Shown here: positions 28,401-38,748 of the stretch, one piece after another
Layout of the letters: every line of letters begins with the position of its first letter
Numbering within the stretch: the first letter of the stretch is position 1
From: Dimorphilus gyrociliatus
Taxonomy: Eukaryota; Annelida; Polychaeta; Dinophilidae
Assembly (NCBI GenBank): GCA_904063045.1
Contig: CAJFCJ010000019.1
Location: 1-64,000, forward strand
Length of the DNA: 64,000 bases
Direction: 5' to 3'
Translations under genes and position numbers: made by a program
Notes under the pieces: generated by a model
What the model was told of the DNA's origin: nothing
What the model saw: the letters and a program-made list of their open reading frames with translations, nothing else
Database searches by the model: none

Positions 28401-31400
28401 TAAACCGTTACACGACTTACAAGAGTAATCCATTAACAAACGCCAATAACTCCCCTACAAAACGTCGAATCCGATTAGGAGGGGAAATTTACAAAATAAA
28501 TATTAGTAACGTCAGGCAACGATATAGGCCAATTCATTGCCTATGCCCGAAAGTAGCACCTATATCGCCTTATCTGTACATTGTCTTTTCTACTTGATAA
28601 AGTTTCAACCATGCCTGAAAAGAGAGAAATTCGGCAAACGGCACTTTGTAAACTAATACAGCAATGATGTCTCGCCGGACAGGAAAATCTGCATTAGAAA
28701 GAAGGCACAGACGCGAAAAAATTACGTTAGACTAACGCTGCTTCGCTTAATTTACAAGGCGTTTCTCGTCTAGCGTCTCTTTTGCACTGACGGTAAGGAA
28801 TTTTACCTAAAATCCTGTCTAATAGTCATCTCGGCCAGTTGAAAGGGAATAACGTAGTTCGTTCGATGTGAATTTGGCACGCGACGTTTCTATATATTCT
28901 GTAATCCGAATTGGCGTTAGACGCCTCAATCGAGTCTTTATTAACTCTATATAAAAAATCGATAATGGGACGCCGAATGAATGAAGTAAGAATTCTACGT
29001 ATATACGTATATAGACGAAATTGTTGTAAACGAGGGACTATTGCATTTATGCTTAATCCATCATCAATTCTACTCTTCTTTCCTCATTTTATTCAGCGTC
29101 TTTCGCGTGCGTATATATTATGTAATCAGGCCAGACCGAAATCCGGCGGGAACCGAGCAGCATCCGACCGCTCTTGAATTATGCAGGTTTTTTTCTCGCT
29201 AGAAAGGAAAGAGGGCTAAATGGGTAGAAGGGAAGGGAAACTGGAAAGAAAAAATAAAGAACTTATAAAAGGGAAAGCACTTTCAAAGGGGGCACGAAGC
29301 GACCATCAAAGCGCCATAATACAGCTAGCTTTCGCTAATTTTATCTTAGCATCCTCCAGCGGCGCCGTGAACGTAAACCGTACAACAGCAATTGCCATCG
29401 TTTGCAGTCGGTGCGCTGTTTGTGGCAGCGAAGAAATCAAAGTGGAAAAAATAAAGAGAAAAAGATTTTTTAGGCCTATTCCGGAAAAAATGTTTGATAT
29501 ATTGTACGTTACAAACATTAGGACGTATAGTAAAGTAGTAAATATACATTTTGCTATATTCTATATCAAAGGCTATTTGAAATCGGTTAGTGATAAAGGG
29601 ACTAGTACAGAGTGAACGAGGAAAATAGAGAAAGAGAAGAAGGTTTCTTTCATTGGATTTGTTGGAAGGAATGGAAAACGATCGGACTCTCTCTCTCTAG
29701 GCAAATACGTAGGCCTACAGGGGAAATAAAGCGTAAAACACACGAGCATAAAAAAATAAAAGAAAGCGAAGCATCAACGACGGAATAAATAGTAGAAAAA
29801 ACAGAAGAGCTAAGGAAGGGGGTGGGACTGTTTGGGGGGCGTCTAATACCAGGTAAAGTGTATATTTAATGAGGGAATAGATTCTTCACAGTTGGTGGTC
29901 GGTTTAATATTAAGATTTACGAGGGAAGATGTTGTTTATCGCGATTAGTATGCTGTCAACTATAATTAGCCTTCATTTACATAGATTCTTATAATAGTAA
30001 ATAATGATCTCCGACCGCGTATTTTCATACTCGATGAAAAATAATTGCGTAAGCCTATCTATATATATATTATGCCCATGTTTACAAAGATATTTCTATT
30101 TATAATCAACTATACCTCCTGTTGTGAATCAACCACCTACTCTCTTTCAACAATATCTACTTTCAATTAATCGAGAAATTACAACCTTGTCAACTACATT
30201 ATAGCCATGTCTACATATCTATATATCCTTTTTTTTCCCTAATTTGACCTATTTGTACGCAAAACTTTGATTTTTAATTATCAATATTAAAGCTCATTTG
30301 TATTTAAAACCTCAATTTTTAATCATTTACCCTTATTACTATCCTCTATCGCGTCAAAATCACATGTTATTTATTAATTAGTAATGTAATTTGATTTATA
30401 CAGACGTAAATGTAGTTGTATCGGTCATAGTCTAGTCGGTAAAAGCTCTGCTATTAATCACTTTAAAAAAAAAACCATCGATTTTTCTTAATAGGTTTTA
30501 CACTACATTTATTTTTCATGAACTTGAAAAAAATGTATCGTCGATTACTCGGACACAGAGATGTATAGAGATAAATACACACGTGTCCGTTTTATCGTTA
30601 ATAATCTAGTTAGCTTATTAATCTATCAATTTAATGATATAAAAAGGTAAATTAATAAAAAACATCATTTTTTTCCCTTCTTCGTAATTTAACGCCCCTC
30701 TACTTTGTACGAGTTTTTTACTTATATTAATCTGCTGGAAAGAGGATTAAAGAGAAAAAAGAGAAGGGAGCTTGCGGGAGAGAGAATGAAGAGATAGAGA
30801 AAGACATAAAGAAAGAAAGAAGAGAGGGAGATAGAGAGAGATAGAAAAACGTAGTAATAGTTTATATAAACTATTGATAAGCCGATAAAAAAGGATACAG
30901 ATGTAGGGGGAAAAAAAATATTTAAAAATAATTCCTATTTGTCTATGATGTGTATATTATATTAATAGAAAGAGTGAGATAACTGGTAGAAATTCATAGT
31001 TAATTATATCGATAAGTTCTATTGTGGCTTTTAAGTATACACACTATACATCTCTGAAATATTTTTTCTCAACCGTAACTTTCCGCTATCTCTATGTATT
31101 CCTTTTGTACGCATTCTTTCTACATCTAAGGAATTGATAAAAGAAAGAAGCCCTTACCCTTATTCTCCTCATGGCGGCTACAATTTCTATTCGGCTAGTA
31201 GGTCGTGGAACATCCAAAGTACCAATATACTGCAAAGGAAAAAGTATTATTAATAAATTGATAGCATGAAGTAATTAAACAAGAAATTTGTGTACATCCT
31301 ACTTGTATATTGCTTGGAAACCCTAGAGCTTAAACGATGCCTCTAGGATAGTATGAGAAAAAAGTCTATCATATCTAGTGGAATATATATATATAGTCGA

Positions 31401-33033
31401 AATATCCTCCTAATACATCTCGTTATACGAGAATTTCATTTAGTTTAAGTCGGTAAATAGAAGAAATTGAGAATTTTTGTGCAATAAAGATATAACTCTT
31501 ATACATATATATTATGTAGAGTATTGTAAATATTGTATATTTATGGAAAGATGGCAAGGCTGTTGGGAAAAATACGTTTTCCCTTCTCATTCCGTGACCG
31601 GTTTATTAAAGCGATTGTCTGTAATTCGACTTTGGCACTCGCTCTTCCTCATACCATACTCCTATTTCACTAACCTTTACTTTTCCCTCTCAGACACTTA
31701 GATATAGAGGAAGAGACTGTTAAATTGCCGGAGGTGTAAAATCAACTCGCTAAAAAATTTATGGACTTGAAAATTTTTTTTTGTCGTTAATTTTATGAAC
31801 GTGACGCCGGCGTCTTTTTACTTTATTTGAAATAAAAAAAAAGCAAATTTTAATAGGACCGAGCCGCCGTTTGGAAAACGATAGGCTTCGTTTTATTGAT
31901 TTTTCCTTTCGTTCTCTCCTCTTTCCTTCTCTCGCTCTTTTTTTCCATTTCTTTCTCTCTCTCAGCCTCTCTACCCTATGCTCTCTTACTTTCCACTTTC
32001 TCTCTCTTTTTTGCCTCTCTTACTCATGCTCTCGCTCTTCACAGTCTCAAATCAGTAGAGCATGAAGAACTAACAAATTTCAGCACGATCAACATTCATC
32101 TTAAATATAGAGCGTTTGTCAATTGACAAAGAAGGCTTTTGGCAGATCGGATGAGAAAGTAGGCCTATATGGTTTGGGAAAAAAAAGAGAGCGGTATGGT
32201 CTAGAAAATTGAGAGATAGAAAAGAGGACGAAAGAAAATGAAGAGGAAGCGATAACTTGCTAGTGGAACAAACGAGTCGTGTTCGTAATTAGGCGAATAC
32301 GAGTACCAGACACGCCACTTCAGAACTAACTGATCAAATTTTCTACGTCTGCTACTACCATTCTCTGGGCCGTGATCTGTTTGTAATTTTCCTTCGTTTT
32401 ATTTATCTATATAAGTTTGGAGAGGCTTTCGCGGTAATCAATTTTTGTTTCTAGCTCTCAGCGCTTATGGACAGATGACGGTTTGCTTCTATATTTTTTT
32501 CTTTTCCTTTACCCGATTCATTAATCTATTCATCCATATTAATCAATCAATTTATATATTCACATCCTTCTTTCTATTCTATGGATTATTTTTCAACTCA
32601 TAGCCCCATATCTTCTATCTGTCTTTCAGTCTCACTCTTTCGCTTTTTCGTTCTTTTCTCTCTTTCCTTCTTTCTCTCTCTTTCTTTTACAATTACATAT
32701 ATATATATATATATTTACACGTTTCGTACCGTCACTTTTATCTAATAACGAAATGATAAATGATAATTTGTATTTACCTTAGCTTGGAACGTAATTCCAT
32801 GTTGGAAGGCTTCCTCTGTGGAATAATGTTCTTTTGTTCATTAGAATGCATTAAATAAAATAGAAAAAAACACTGATCGAGATACTATAGGTGAATGTTT
32901 CAAAGATGAGAGAGAAAGGTGAGATGAATCGATATATTCCACAATTATATAATCTTTTACCTGAATGTAGAGGTATCCTTGAGTCATATCCATCGTCCGA
33001 GACTAGATCGTATTGTTGCTTTCGCGTTGGCAT
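25483..33033 (-). CDS. NOS1AP: NOS1AP/CAPON-family adaptor with PTB (PID) domain
   Basis: Ten coding exons: 33033-32961, 32815-32778, 31229-31158, 27361-27269, 27194-27136, 27062-26954, 26879-26714, 26632-26268, 26204-26052, 25986-25483, totalling 543 residues. Exons 1-7 encode a PTB domain that tracks vertebrate NOS1AP closely: [59 protein letters not shown], then [19 protein letters not shown]. Exons 8-9 encode a Gln-rich coiled coil ([26 protein letters not shown]), also conserved. The tail is Ser/Pro-rich with [12 protein letters not shown], a possible SH3 ligand. The protein is a cytoplasmic adaptor that in vertebrates links nNOS, Scribble and Dexras; DYC-1 is the nematode relative. The C-terminus ends SPQEK and lacks the PDZ ligand found in vertebrates. 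The exon 8 donor is GTTGCT, which is weak. Intron 3 is 3.8 kb, far longer than the rest. Confidence 0.95.
27362..31157 (-). other. NOS1AP intron 3, long, with a GC-richer central block
   Basis: Most introns in this gene are 60-200 bp, but this one is about 3.8 kb. Positions 28000-29620 are richer in G+C and CpG than the rest of the intron. They include GGCACGCGAC at 28876-28885, a perfect match to the Hairy consensus GGCACGCGMC. Open frames here (28911-29177, 29220-29615) show no domain. An intronic enhancer is a reasonable inference, not shown. Confidence 0.45.
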
Positions 33034-33673
33034 TATCAACAGTCTTCAGTCGTAAAACATCTTCGTTAGCAAAATTAAGCCTACAATTTTGACAGGTTCG
33101 TCTCCCAATTTCGGAGTATTAAAATGTCAAATCCGATATAATTCGATGACATGAAAAAGTGTGTAAACAAGATAAAAAATAGAGAGTACGCAGGAGAGAC
33201 GCCTGAAACGACGCGCAGAAGCGAAATGTCGATTTCTTATTTTCGTGTAGTGAAGAGAGCAAACGAACCCGTCTGCTAGATAGTCACGTGATTTATGAAA
33301 TGTCGGCCTACGTGTTTGCAGATCGATTCCGATTTCTTTCTATTTCCTTATTTTTTTCCCGCAGTGGTCGTTTGATTTATAGCCGTTTCTGATTTCTAGA
33401 CACTATGTAATTCGATTGTTTGTTGGCCAACGTAATTATGAGCCGCTTATTTAAACAAGCAATAAATTTTTAAAAGGACAGCGCCATCTATTAGGGAAAG
33501 TGTTGTGACAAACTAAATAAAAAATGACCAGTCAAAGACATAAAAAGCAAAAAATGGGCGTTGAGAAGAGGAAATAAAAGAAAATTCAATTTCAGGACGA
33601 ATTCCTTCGTGAATCAGCCCCATAATGATAAATTGTCCTCGAACAACAACAGTAAAAAAGCATAAATCTTCTA
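33034..33673 (-). promoter_or_regulatory. NOS1AP upstream region / pseudokinase 3' flank
   Basis: A 640-bp gap separates the pseudokinase stop from the NOS1AP start; both genes are on the minus strand. It includes TCACGTGA at 33285-33292 and AGATGGCG (minus) at 33482-33489. No TATA box is obvious at a suitable distance. Confidence 0.35.
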
Positions 33674-36124
33674 TCATACTTTCTTTTGGTTGTCGATTTC
33701 GAGCGTTTTCTTGTTTTTTTTCTCGTCCTCTAAAACCCTTCCAACATTTTTTAAAGAGGCCTCCAGAGCGTCGATTATATCGCATAACGACCAATAAAGA
33801 TTAACTGGCGTTGACGTTTGGCAATGAGAAGTGATCTTTTCAAGGCCAAGATTTAGACATAAATCGACAGATTTGATTAAACATCCAAATTGCGTAATAT
33901 CTGGTTCAAAAGAATTCAAGTATCTAGTGCTTTTAGAACATTTATTTATTCTATAGGAATTTGAAAAGTTTAGTGGAATCGGATGAACCCAACAACCATC
34001 AACTAATCGTTGGAAGGCGATATTCGTCAATTTCAAATTATTAACAACCACTAATTTCCGGTGGCATTTGCGAATGAACTTAGCCAGATTAATTAGCATC
34101 TCAATCCATTGCGAATTTTCTATTATAATTCTACCTTGTTTCCTGCTGTCCGTTTCCTTTACTAAAACTATGTCCATAGTTAGAATTTCCATCGTCTCTC
34201 GATTTCCAATAAACTTTGTTACTAATGCAAAAGGTAGAAAATCGTATGATTCTTCCAATTGTAGTAGGCCTATTAATTTAGGTATAAGGAGATGATTGTC
34301 GCTGTCATCTGTAAATAGATAACTTAGAATAGCCGCTTCTTTGAAGACATCCACAATCGCCAAAGCTCCCTTGACATTTTTCTCGTACAACTTTATAGCT
34401 ACTACGTCTCTTTCATTAGACGTCTTTTTAGGTAGGGAATCTGGAATTTTGTAGTTACTATAATAACCCCCAATTATAACAGAGTGCTTGCCGACTCCTA
34501 CTACGGAATCAGTAAATTCAATCGATTCCACGTCGGTGAACTTCAAAAGGGGTAAAGTCCCTAGAAAACCAGTTGTTGGTCTTTCAATATCGATCAGCTT
34601 ATGCATATTACCCATGTACTCCTTCCTAATGTATTCCATCGATCGTTGTCGCCTGGCAATTTGTGGTACGGAAATTTCGTTCTTCCGCCGAGAAGCGTAC
34701 GAGGCTTTTCTATTTAGTTCCTCAATTAATGTTCTCAGTTGGCGTAGAGCGTCCTCTTTTATATCCTCCTCATTTCTTCTGTCAAATGGTTCGACTTGTT
34801 CCCCATTTACCTTATTTGGTAATGGAAGTAACGGAGAAACATGCTTAGTTGGACGCTTTTTAATCGACTTTCCATCGATTACTTTAGCCGATCTCGTATT
34901 ATCCTTGAGCATCTCATTGGTAAACCCTTCAGTACTTTTGACTCTGTTCAAATTCCATTTATGTTTGCCAACATCGGACGTGTAAGTGTATTGTCCCTTA
35001 ATAACCTTTTGAATAATGTCATCTTCCGTTCCCAGCACTTCAATGAGTTTTTCATTTAAATCAAACATATCAATTCTCTTAGCATGAGTCTGCTTTTCTG
35101 CTTTCCTAAACCAAAAATTGGTAAGATAAGGGGGTAGTGTCTCATTGAAACCCTTGTCTGTAATAAAAAAGGGTAGGTGCTGCCTAGAGCATATACGCCT
35201 ATTCTTGTTGCTTGTTATAAACGATAATGGAAATTGTACAGGAAAATTCCTATAAGAGTCTTCTAAGCCTGACTGTAAATTAGTTGATATAGTGATTCCT
35301 TTTTGATTTTCATTCGTTAATGAATTTAAGACTGGGGATACTTCTCCAAGCTTTCTAAAGGCTTTTTCAGAGGATAAGCACTTACTATCTCCCTTTTGTT
35401 TCCAGTTGCTTTTGTCAATTAAGGGTAGATTTGCTTCTATTTCTTTCGACCGCTTTCCATTCTGCAATTCTAGAAAATTTTCCCTTTCAATTTTACTTTC
35501 TAATACCGCCTCTTTTTCTGCTTCTACGACGTTCCTCTTTTCTAATGCGATTACACTGTCAGATCCTAATGCGGTTTTCTTTTGCTTTTGTTCTTCGCCA
35601 ATCTTATTATTCAGCTGCGATTCACTTTTTTTTGCAATTCTCTCATCGCTTATAAGTTCTCTACTATTACTTTTATTCACTGATCTTTTCCCGCTTTGCT
35701 TAACTATTCTCGGTGGTGCGGGAAGCTCGTCAAGGGGCAATTCTTCTAAAGTTGATATAATATCATCCTCTAATCTTAGGTTCCTTCCTGGATTAGGTGT
35801 TATTCGTTCAACTCCTTCAGGCTCTTCACTTAATTGGATTATTTCCTCCGAATCTAAATATCGACGACAAGGGCAACAACCGCAGGACTTTCTTCTCGCC
35901 CTTTTGTTGAAAGAGCTCGTAATCTTTACACTAGAAGTTTTACGAGTTGAAAATATAGGCTGAAAGCTGCCATTAGTTTTATTAATAATTTTCAACTCGG
36001 CATAGTCGTTGTTAATATTCCTAGAATTAGTTGAAATACGTTTACAGCGAATTGATTGACTCTTAGCCCTATAGCGTATATTTTTGGCAAGGGACCTTCT
36101 GTTTGCACTAGACCACCCTTCCAT
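33674..36124 (-). CDS. Intronless protein pseudokinase, 816 residues
   Basis: One uninterrupted frame from ATG at 36124 to TGA at 33674. The N-terminal ~520 residues are basic and low-complexity, with a Cys cluster (RRKSCGCCPCRR). The C-terminal third has the outline of a protein kinase fold. A glycine-loop-like GVGKHSV is followed by VVAIKLYEK with the ATP-site lysine (about residue 578), a helix-C glutamate in FKEAAIL, and FALVTKFIG as the hinge region. The catalytic HRD position reads VNN in VVVNNLKLTNIAF (about residue 696), so the catalytic Asp is Asn; the DFG position reads NFS (about 719-721). It should therefore be catalytically dead or very weak by the usual mechanism. I cannot assign a named family. 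Lack of introns among intron-rich neighbours may mean a retrocopy origin. Confidence 0.8.
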   Translation of the reverse strand: MEGWSSANRRSLAKNIRYRAKSQSIRCKRISTNSRNINNDYAELKIINKTNGSFQPIFSTRKTSSVKITSSFNKRARRKSCGCCPCRRYLDSEEIIQLSEEPEGVERITPNPGRNLRLEDDIISTLEELPLDELPAPPRIVKQSGKRSVNKSNSRELISDERIAKKSESQLNNKIGEEQKQKKTALGSDSVIALEKRNVVEAEKEAVLESKIERENFLELQNGKRSKEIEANLPLIDKSNWKQKGDSKCLSSEKAFRKLGEVSPVLNSLTNENQKGITISTNLQSGLEDSYRNFPVQFPLSFITSNKNRRICSRQHLPFFITDKGFNETLPPYLTNFWFRKAEKQTHAKRIDMFDLNEKLIEVLGTEDDIIQKVIKGQYTYTSDVGKHKWNLNRVKSTEGFTNEMLKDNTRSAKVIDGKSIKKRPTKHVSPLLPLPNKVNGEQVEPFDRRNEEDIKEDALRQLRTLIEELNRKASYASRRKNEISVPQIARRQRSMEYIRKEYMGNMHKLIDIERPTTGFLGTLPLLKFTDVESIEFTDSVVGVGKHSVIIGGYYSNYKIPDSLPKKTSNERDVVAIKLYEKNVKGALAIVDVFKEAAILSYLFTDDSDNHLLIPKLIGLLQLEESYDFLPFALVTKFIGNRETMEILTMDIVLVKETDSRKQGRIIIENSQWIEMLINLAKFIRKCHRKLVVVNNLKLTNIAFQRLVDGCWVHPIPLNFSNSYRINKCSKSTRYLNSFEPDITQFGCLIKSVDLCLNLGLEKITSHCQTSTPVNLYWSLCDIIDALEASLKNVGRVLEDEKKNKKTLEIDNQKKV

Positions 36125-36553
36125 AAATTAGCTAATCTTAAGGCTGAAATGAATAATAAATTCAAATAATATGCTCTGACGAGACAAATTATTTAAAGAT
36201 TTATATTACTTGTTCAGCCTATGATGAAAACTATTTGACAGCCAGATGGCACTTAAAAAAAATAGTTCTATGGCCGACTTTTAATTTTCTATTAATATTT
36301 TCTAAAGCAGTAACCCCTGTTAGAGGTTTTAAAATAATAACAAAATTTTAATAAAACAAAATTATTATGAAATTATGTTATTTGTAAATGTTGAGCAATT
36401 GGAATTTTATCGCGTATTAATTTTTATCTGCTGACGTCTTTCCATTCTTTTCGCACTACTTCCGACGGCATTGTAGCCATAGGAGGTTGATTATCGTAAA
36501 ATACGGTAATCTAGCAAGTTTTCGACTTTTACTGTCTGTGTTTACTGTTCACA
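36125..36553. promoter_or_regulatory. Divergent promoter region between the pseudokinase (-) and ODC (+)
   Basis: The two genes are head to head, about 430 bp apart. Elements visible near the ODC side are TGACGTC at 36432-36438 and an ETS-like ACTTCCG near 36458. No TATA box is evident. An AGATGGCA lies near 36244 on the pseudokinase side. Confidence 0.45.
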
Positions 36554-37018
36554 ATTCCACCGAGGCAGGAGAGTAGCCGTTGGGCCAGGGTAAGTTTTTG
36601 TATATTATGTTAAATCTAACCACTCCTAAATGGTGTGCCCATGCTGAAAATGTAGATTAAGCTAAAAAAAGGCATTTTAAAAAAATATTCTCTTATCAAC
36701 TATTAAAAATCATGTCAGAATTTAACATGTATCAATTTCAATAAAACTGGGCTTAAGCAACCTTGAAATTCGACATGAATAGTTCTGCCATGCTGACAGA
36801 ATACACGTGATTCGAATCACGTGATGTCTGGTATTCTGAAACCAGCAAACAGAATCGATATTACCTTATAAAAAATTATATAAACTTCTCTTTTAAATTT
36901 TCAACAGGGAGGTTTCTCAGGTTTCAGCAGATCTGTGTATAACAAGTGTCCGGAAGGAGGGGCACTCTACAGGCTAAAGTTCGATTACAACGCCGAACCT
37001 CCTTGGGATCCCAGCTGA
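36554..37018 (+). CDS. Upstream conserved coding region (uCC) in the ODC leader, non-AUG start
   Basis: Two leader segments, 36554-36589 and 36908-37018, are joined by a GTAAGT...CAACAG intron. The spliced frame encodes about 48 residues and ends KFDYNAEPPWDPS-stop at 37016-37018, 67 nt before the ODC ATG. It contains no ATG, and neither does the rest of the visible leader, so initiation must be at a near-cognate codon. The frame opens after a TAG at 36512. Candidates are ATT at 36554 (A at -3) and CTG at 36536 and 36545. From established work on antizyme inhibitor and ODC homologues (Ivanov and colleagues, from memory), such a uCC starts at AUU. Ribosomes stall at its PPW motif near a Pro-Ser-stop when polyamines are high, repressing the main frame. 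The C-terminal match makes this a strong assignment; the start codon is inferred. Confidence 0.85.
36590..36907 (+). other. ODC leader intron 1
   Basis: A 318-bp intron interrupts the uCC. The donor is CAGG then GTAAGT at 36590; the acceptor AG is at 36906-36907. It carries the paired E-box palindrome described separately. Confidence 0.8.
36804..36823. promoter_or_regulatory. Perfect 20-bp palindrome with two CACGTG E-boxes in ODC intron 1
   Basis: CACGTGATTCGAATCACGTG reads identically on both strands and contains two canonical E-boxes 14 bp apart, start to start. CACGTG is the optimal Myc/Max-class bHLH-zip site. Mammalian ODC genes carry a pair of CACGTG sites in intron 1 that mediate Myc activation. 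The same arrangement in the same intron suggests either conserved or convergent wiring. Confidence 0.65.
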
Positions 37019-37085
37019 TATTTGCTAAGGGTTCAAGACTTCAGAATTTATTATAATTACGTGTTTATTAAAGTATCTTAACAAG

Positions 37086-38342
37086 ATGAAGTGTAACTAT
37101 ATGACCGATGTACAAATCGTTGACGATGTCGAAGAGGTAATCGCAGAGAAAATGAAGAATGATAGTGAAGATGCATTCTTCGTTGCTGACTTGAGCGACG
37201 TTGTTAGAAAACTGGACAAGTGGAAGAGACTACTACCACGAGTTGATCCGCACTATGCCGTTAAATGTAACGATGATATATCTATCTTGTCCATGATGGT
37301 GTCTTTGGGCATGGGATTCGATTGCGCCTCCAAAGCTGAAATTGAAAGAATTATAGGCCTAAATGTTGATCCATCCAGAATTATATATGCTAACCCTTGT
37401 AAGCAAAATTCTCACATCAGAATGGCTGCAAAGAATGGCGTATCTTTGACCACATTTGACAATGAAGAAGAATTGTATAAAATTGCAAAGGTTCATCCAG
37501 AGTGTCAACTGGTTCTTAGAATTCTACCTCCCGATGACATAAAAGCGCAATGTCAGTTAGGGATGAAGTACGGAGCTCATCCCAAAAATTGGGAACAATT
37601 ACTCTTGAAGGCCAAAGAGTTAAAATTGAACGTTGTAGGCGTATCTTTCCACGTTGGTAGTGGCTGTTATGAGGCTAAGGCCTTCTCAGCTGCTGTCCGA
37701 ATGGCTCATGACGCTTTTTGCCTGGCAAAAACTCTTGGTTTTGAATTCAATCTACTAGATATTGGCGGAGGCTTTCCTGGGCATGTAGGAGCACCAATAA
37801 CTTTTGAAGAAATTGTTTCAGACCTAAAGCCTACTCTTGATGAACTCTTTCCAGAAGAAAGTGGAATTAGAATAATTGCCGAACCTGGACGCTATTTTGT
37901 AGCATCTGCCCTTACTTTGGTTGTCAACGTGATTGCTAAACGAGAAACAGAAAATGAACAGGGAGAAAAGTCCATAATGTACTATGTCAACGATGGCGTT
38001 TATGGATCATTTAATTGTCTACTCTATGACCATGCTGTAGTAACTCCAGAATTTAAACAAGATTACACGGGTATCAAACATGACTCAAGTGTTTGGGGTC
38101 CAACATGTGATGGCTTAGATTGTCTTAACGAACGTATTCGCTTACCAGAACTTTTCGTTGGTGACTGGCTTGTATACAAAAATATGGGAGCTTATACTAT
38201 GTGCGCTGCATCAAACTTTAATGGAATGCCTAAACCCAACTTATTCTACGTTGTCCTTAATGGAATATACAAGAAACTAAAAAATCCAACTCTGGTTGAT
38301 AATCTTTCACCTCGTACTCCTCTAATTGCTGTCAAAGCTTAA
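37086..38342 (+). CDS. ODC1: Ornithine decarboxylase, PLP-dependent
   Basis: 418 residues in a single coding exon, with the ATG at 37086 as the first ATG of the leader. ODC converts ornithine to putrescine, the committed step of polyamine synthesis, in the cytosol. Catalytic residues are present: the PLP lysine in PHYAVKCN (K60), SFHVGSGC, the GGGFPG loop, EPGRYF, DGVYGSFN, and the active-site cysteine in GPTCDGLD (C341). This marks it as enzyme rather than antizyme inhibitor, which has lost some of these. The C-terminus ends shortly after the last barrel strand (NPTLVDNLSPRTPLIAVKA), without the long PEST tail that drives degradation of mammalian ODC. Translation is probably controlled by the uCC in its leader. 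It lies head to head with the pseudokinase and tail to tail with talin. Confidence 0.97.
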   Translation: MKCNYMTDVQIVDDVEEVIAEKMKNDSEDAFFVADLSDVVRKLDKWKRLLPRVDPHYAVKCNDDISILSMMVSLGMGFDCASKAEIERIIGLNVDPSRIIYANPCKQNSHIRMAAKNGVSLTTFDNEEELYKIAKVHPECQLVLRILPPDDIKAQCQLGMKYGAHPKNWEQLLLKAKELKLNVVGVSFHVGSGCYEAKAFSAAVRMAHDAFCLAKTLGFEFNLLDIGGGFPGHVGAPITFEEIVSDLKPTLDELFPEESGIRIIAEPGRYFVASALTLVVNVIAKRETENEQGEKSIMYYVNDGVYGSFNCLLYDHAVVTPEFKQDYTGIKHDSSVWGPTCDGLDCLNERIRLPELFVGDWLVYKNMGAYTMCAASNFNGMPKPNLFYVVLNGIYKKLKNPTLVDNLSPRTPLIAVKA

Positions 38343-38474
38343 ATAATTGTAAATTTTGGTTTGCCTAATTCTTAACCTACTTTTAAATATGCACGTTACA
38401 TATCTATATATATTTTGAAATATATATATACGTATATGATAAGAATTAAAAGAAATTGATTATTTAGTTAAAAC

Positions 38475-38480
38475 AATAAA
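38475..38480 (+). terminator. Likely ODC poly(A) signal
   Basis: AATAAA lies 132 bp after the ODC stop. Further AATAAA copies occur near 38631 and 38653. Talin ends at 38749 on the opposite strand, so the two 3' ends share about 400 bp. Confidence 0.45.
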
Positions 38481-38748
38481 TGACAGTGTTACTCTTTTTT
38501 AAGTAAAAACTAATAGTTTGTATATTTCCGAAAGTATACATTGCTAAAGCAATTGTGTAAAATTGCATAAGAACACATTCAGCAATAAGCGCGACACAGA
38601 AGAGCATGCACATCTATCCAGCAGTTAAGAATAAATAGTAAAATATTCGAAAAATAAACTGTGTCTTAGCATATATTGTTTATAATTAAAAGGCTCTAAT
38701 TACACTTTCAGGAAAATCAACAGCACCAATTTAATAATATTCCTTTTT

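Noticed and set aside
30420-30455. tRNA-like A-box pattern (TAGTCGGTAAAAGC)
   Set aside because: No matching B-box or cloverleaf downstream; no tRNA or rRNA gene was recognised anywhere in the window.
33513-33794. Minus-strand frame of 93 codons
   Set aside because: Overlaps the end of the pseudokinase in another frame; a shadow.
35406-35963. Plus-strand 185-codon frame opposite the pseudokinase
   Set aside because: Antisense shadow of the low-complexity N-terminal region.
33674-36124. Haspin as identity of the kinase-like protein
   Set aside because: The haspin-specific HRDLHWGN-type loop is absent; only the general kinase outline fits.
36908-37018. Antizyme-type +1 frameshift site because of the short frame before a TGA
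   Set aside because: The frame ends PPWDPS-stop and lies upstream of an independent ATG; the downstream +1 frame does not encode antizyme.
37086-38342. Antizyme inhibitor rather than ODC
   Set aside because: The PLP lysine and active-site cysteine are both present, as expected for the enzyme.
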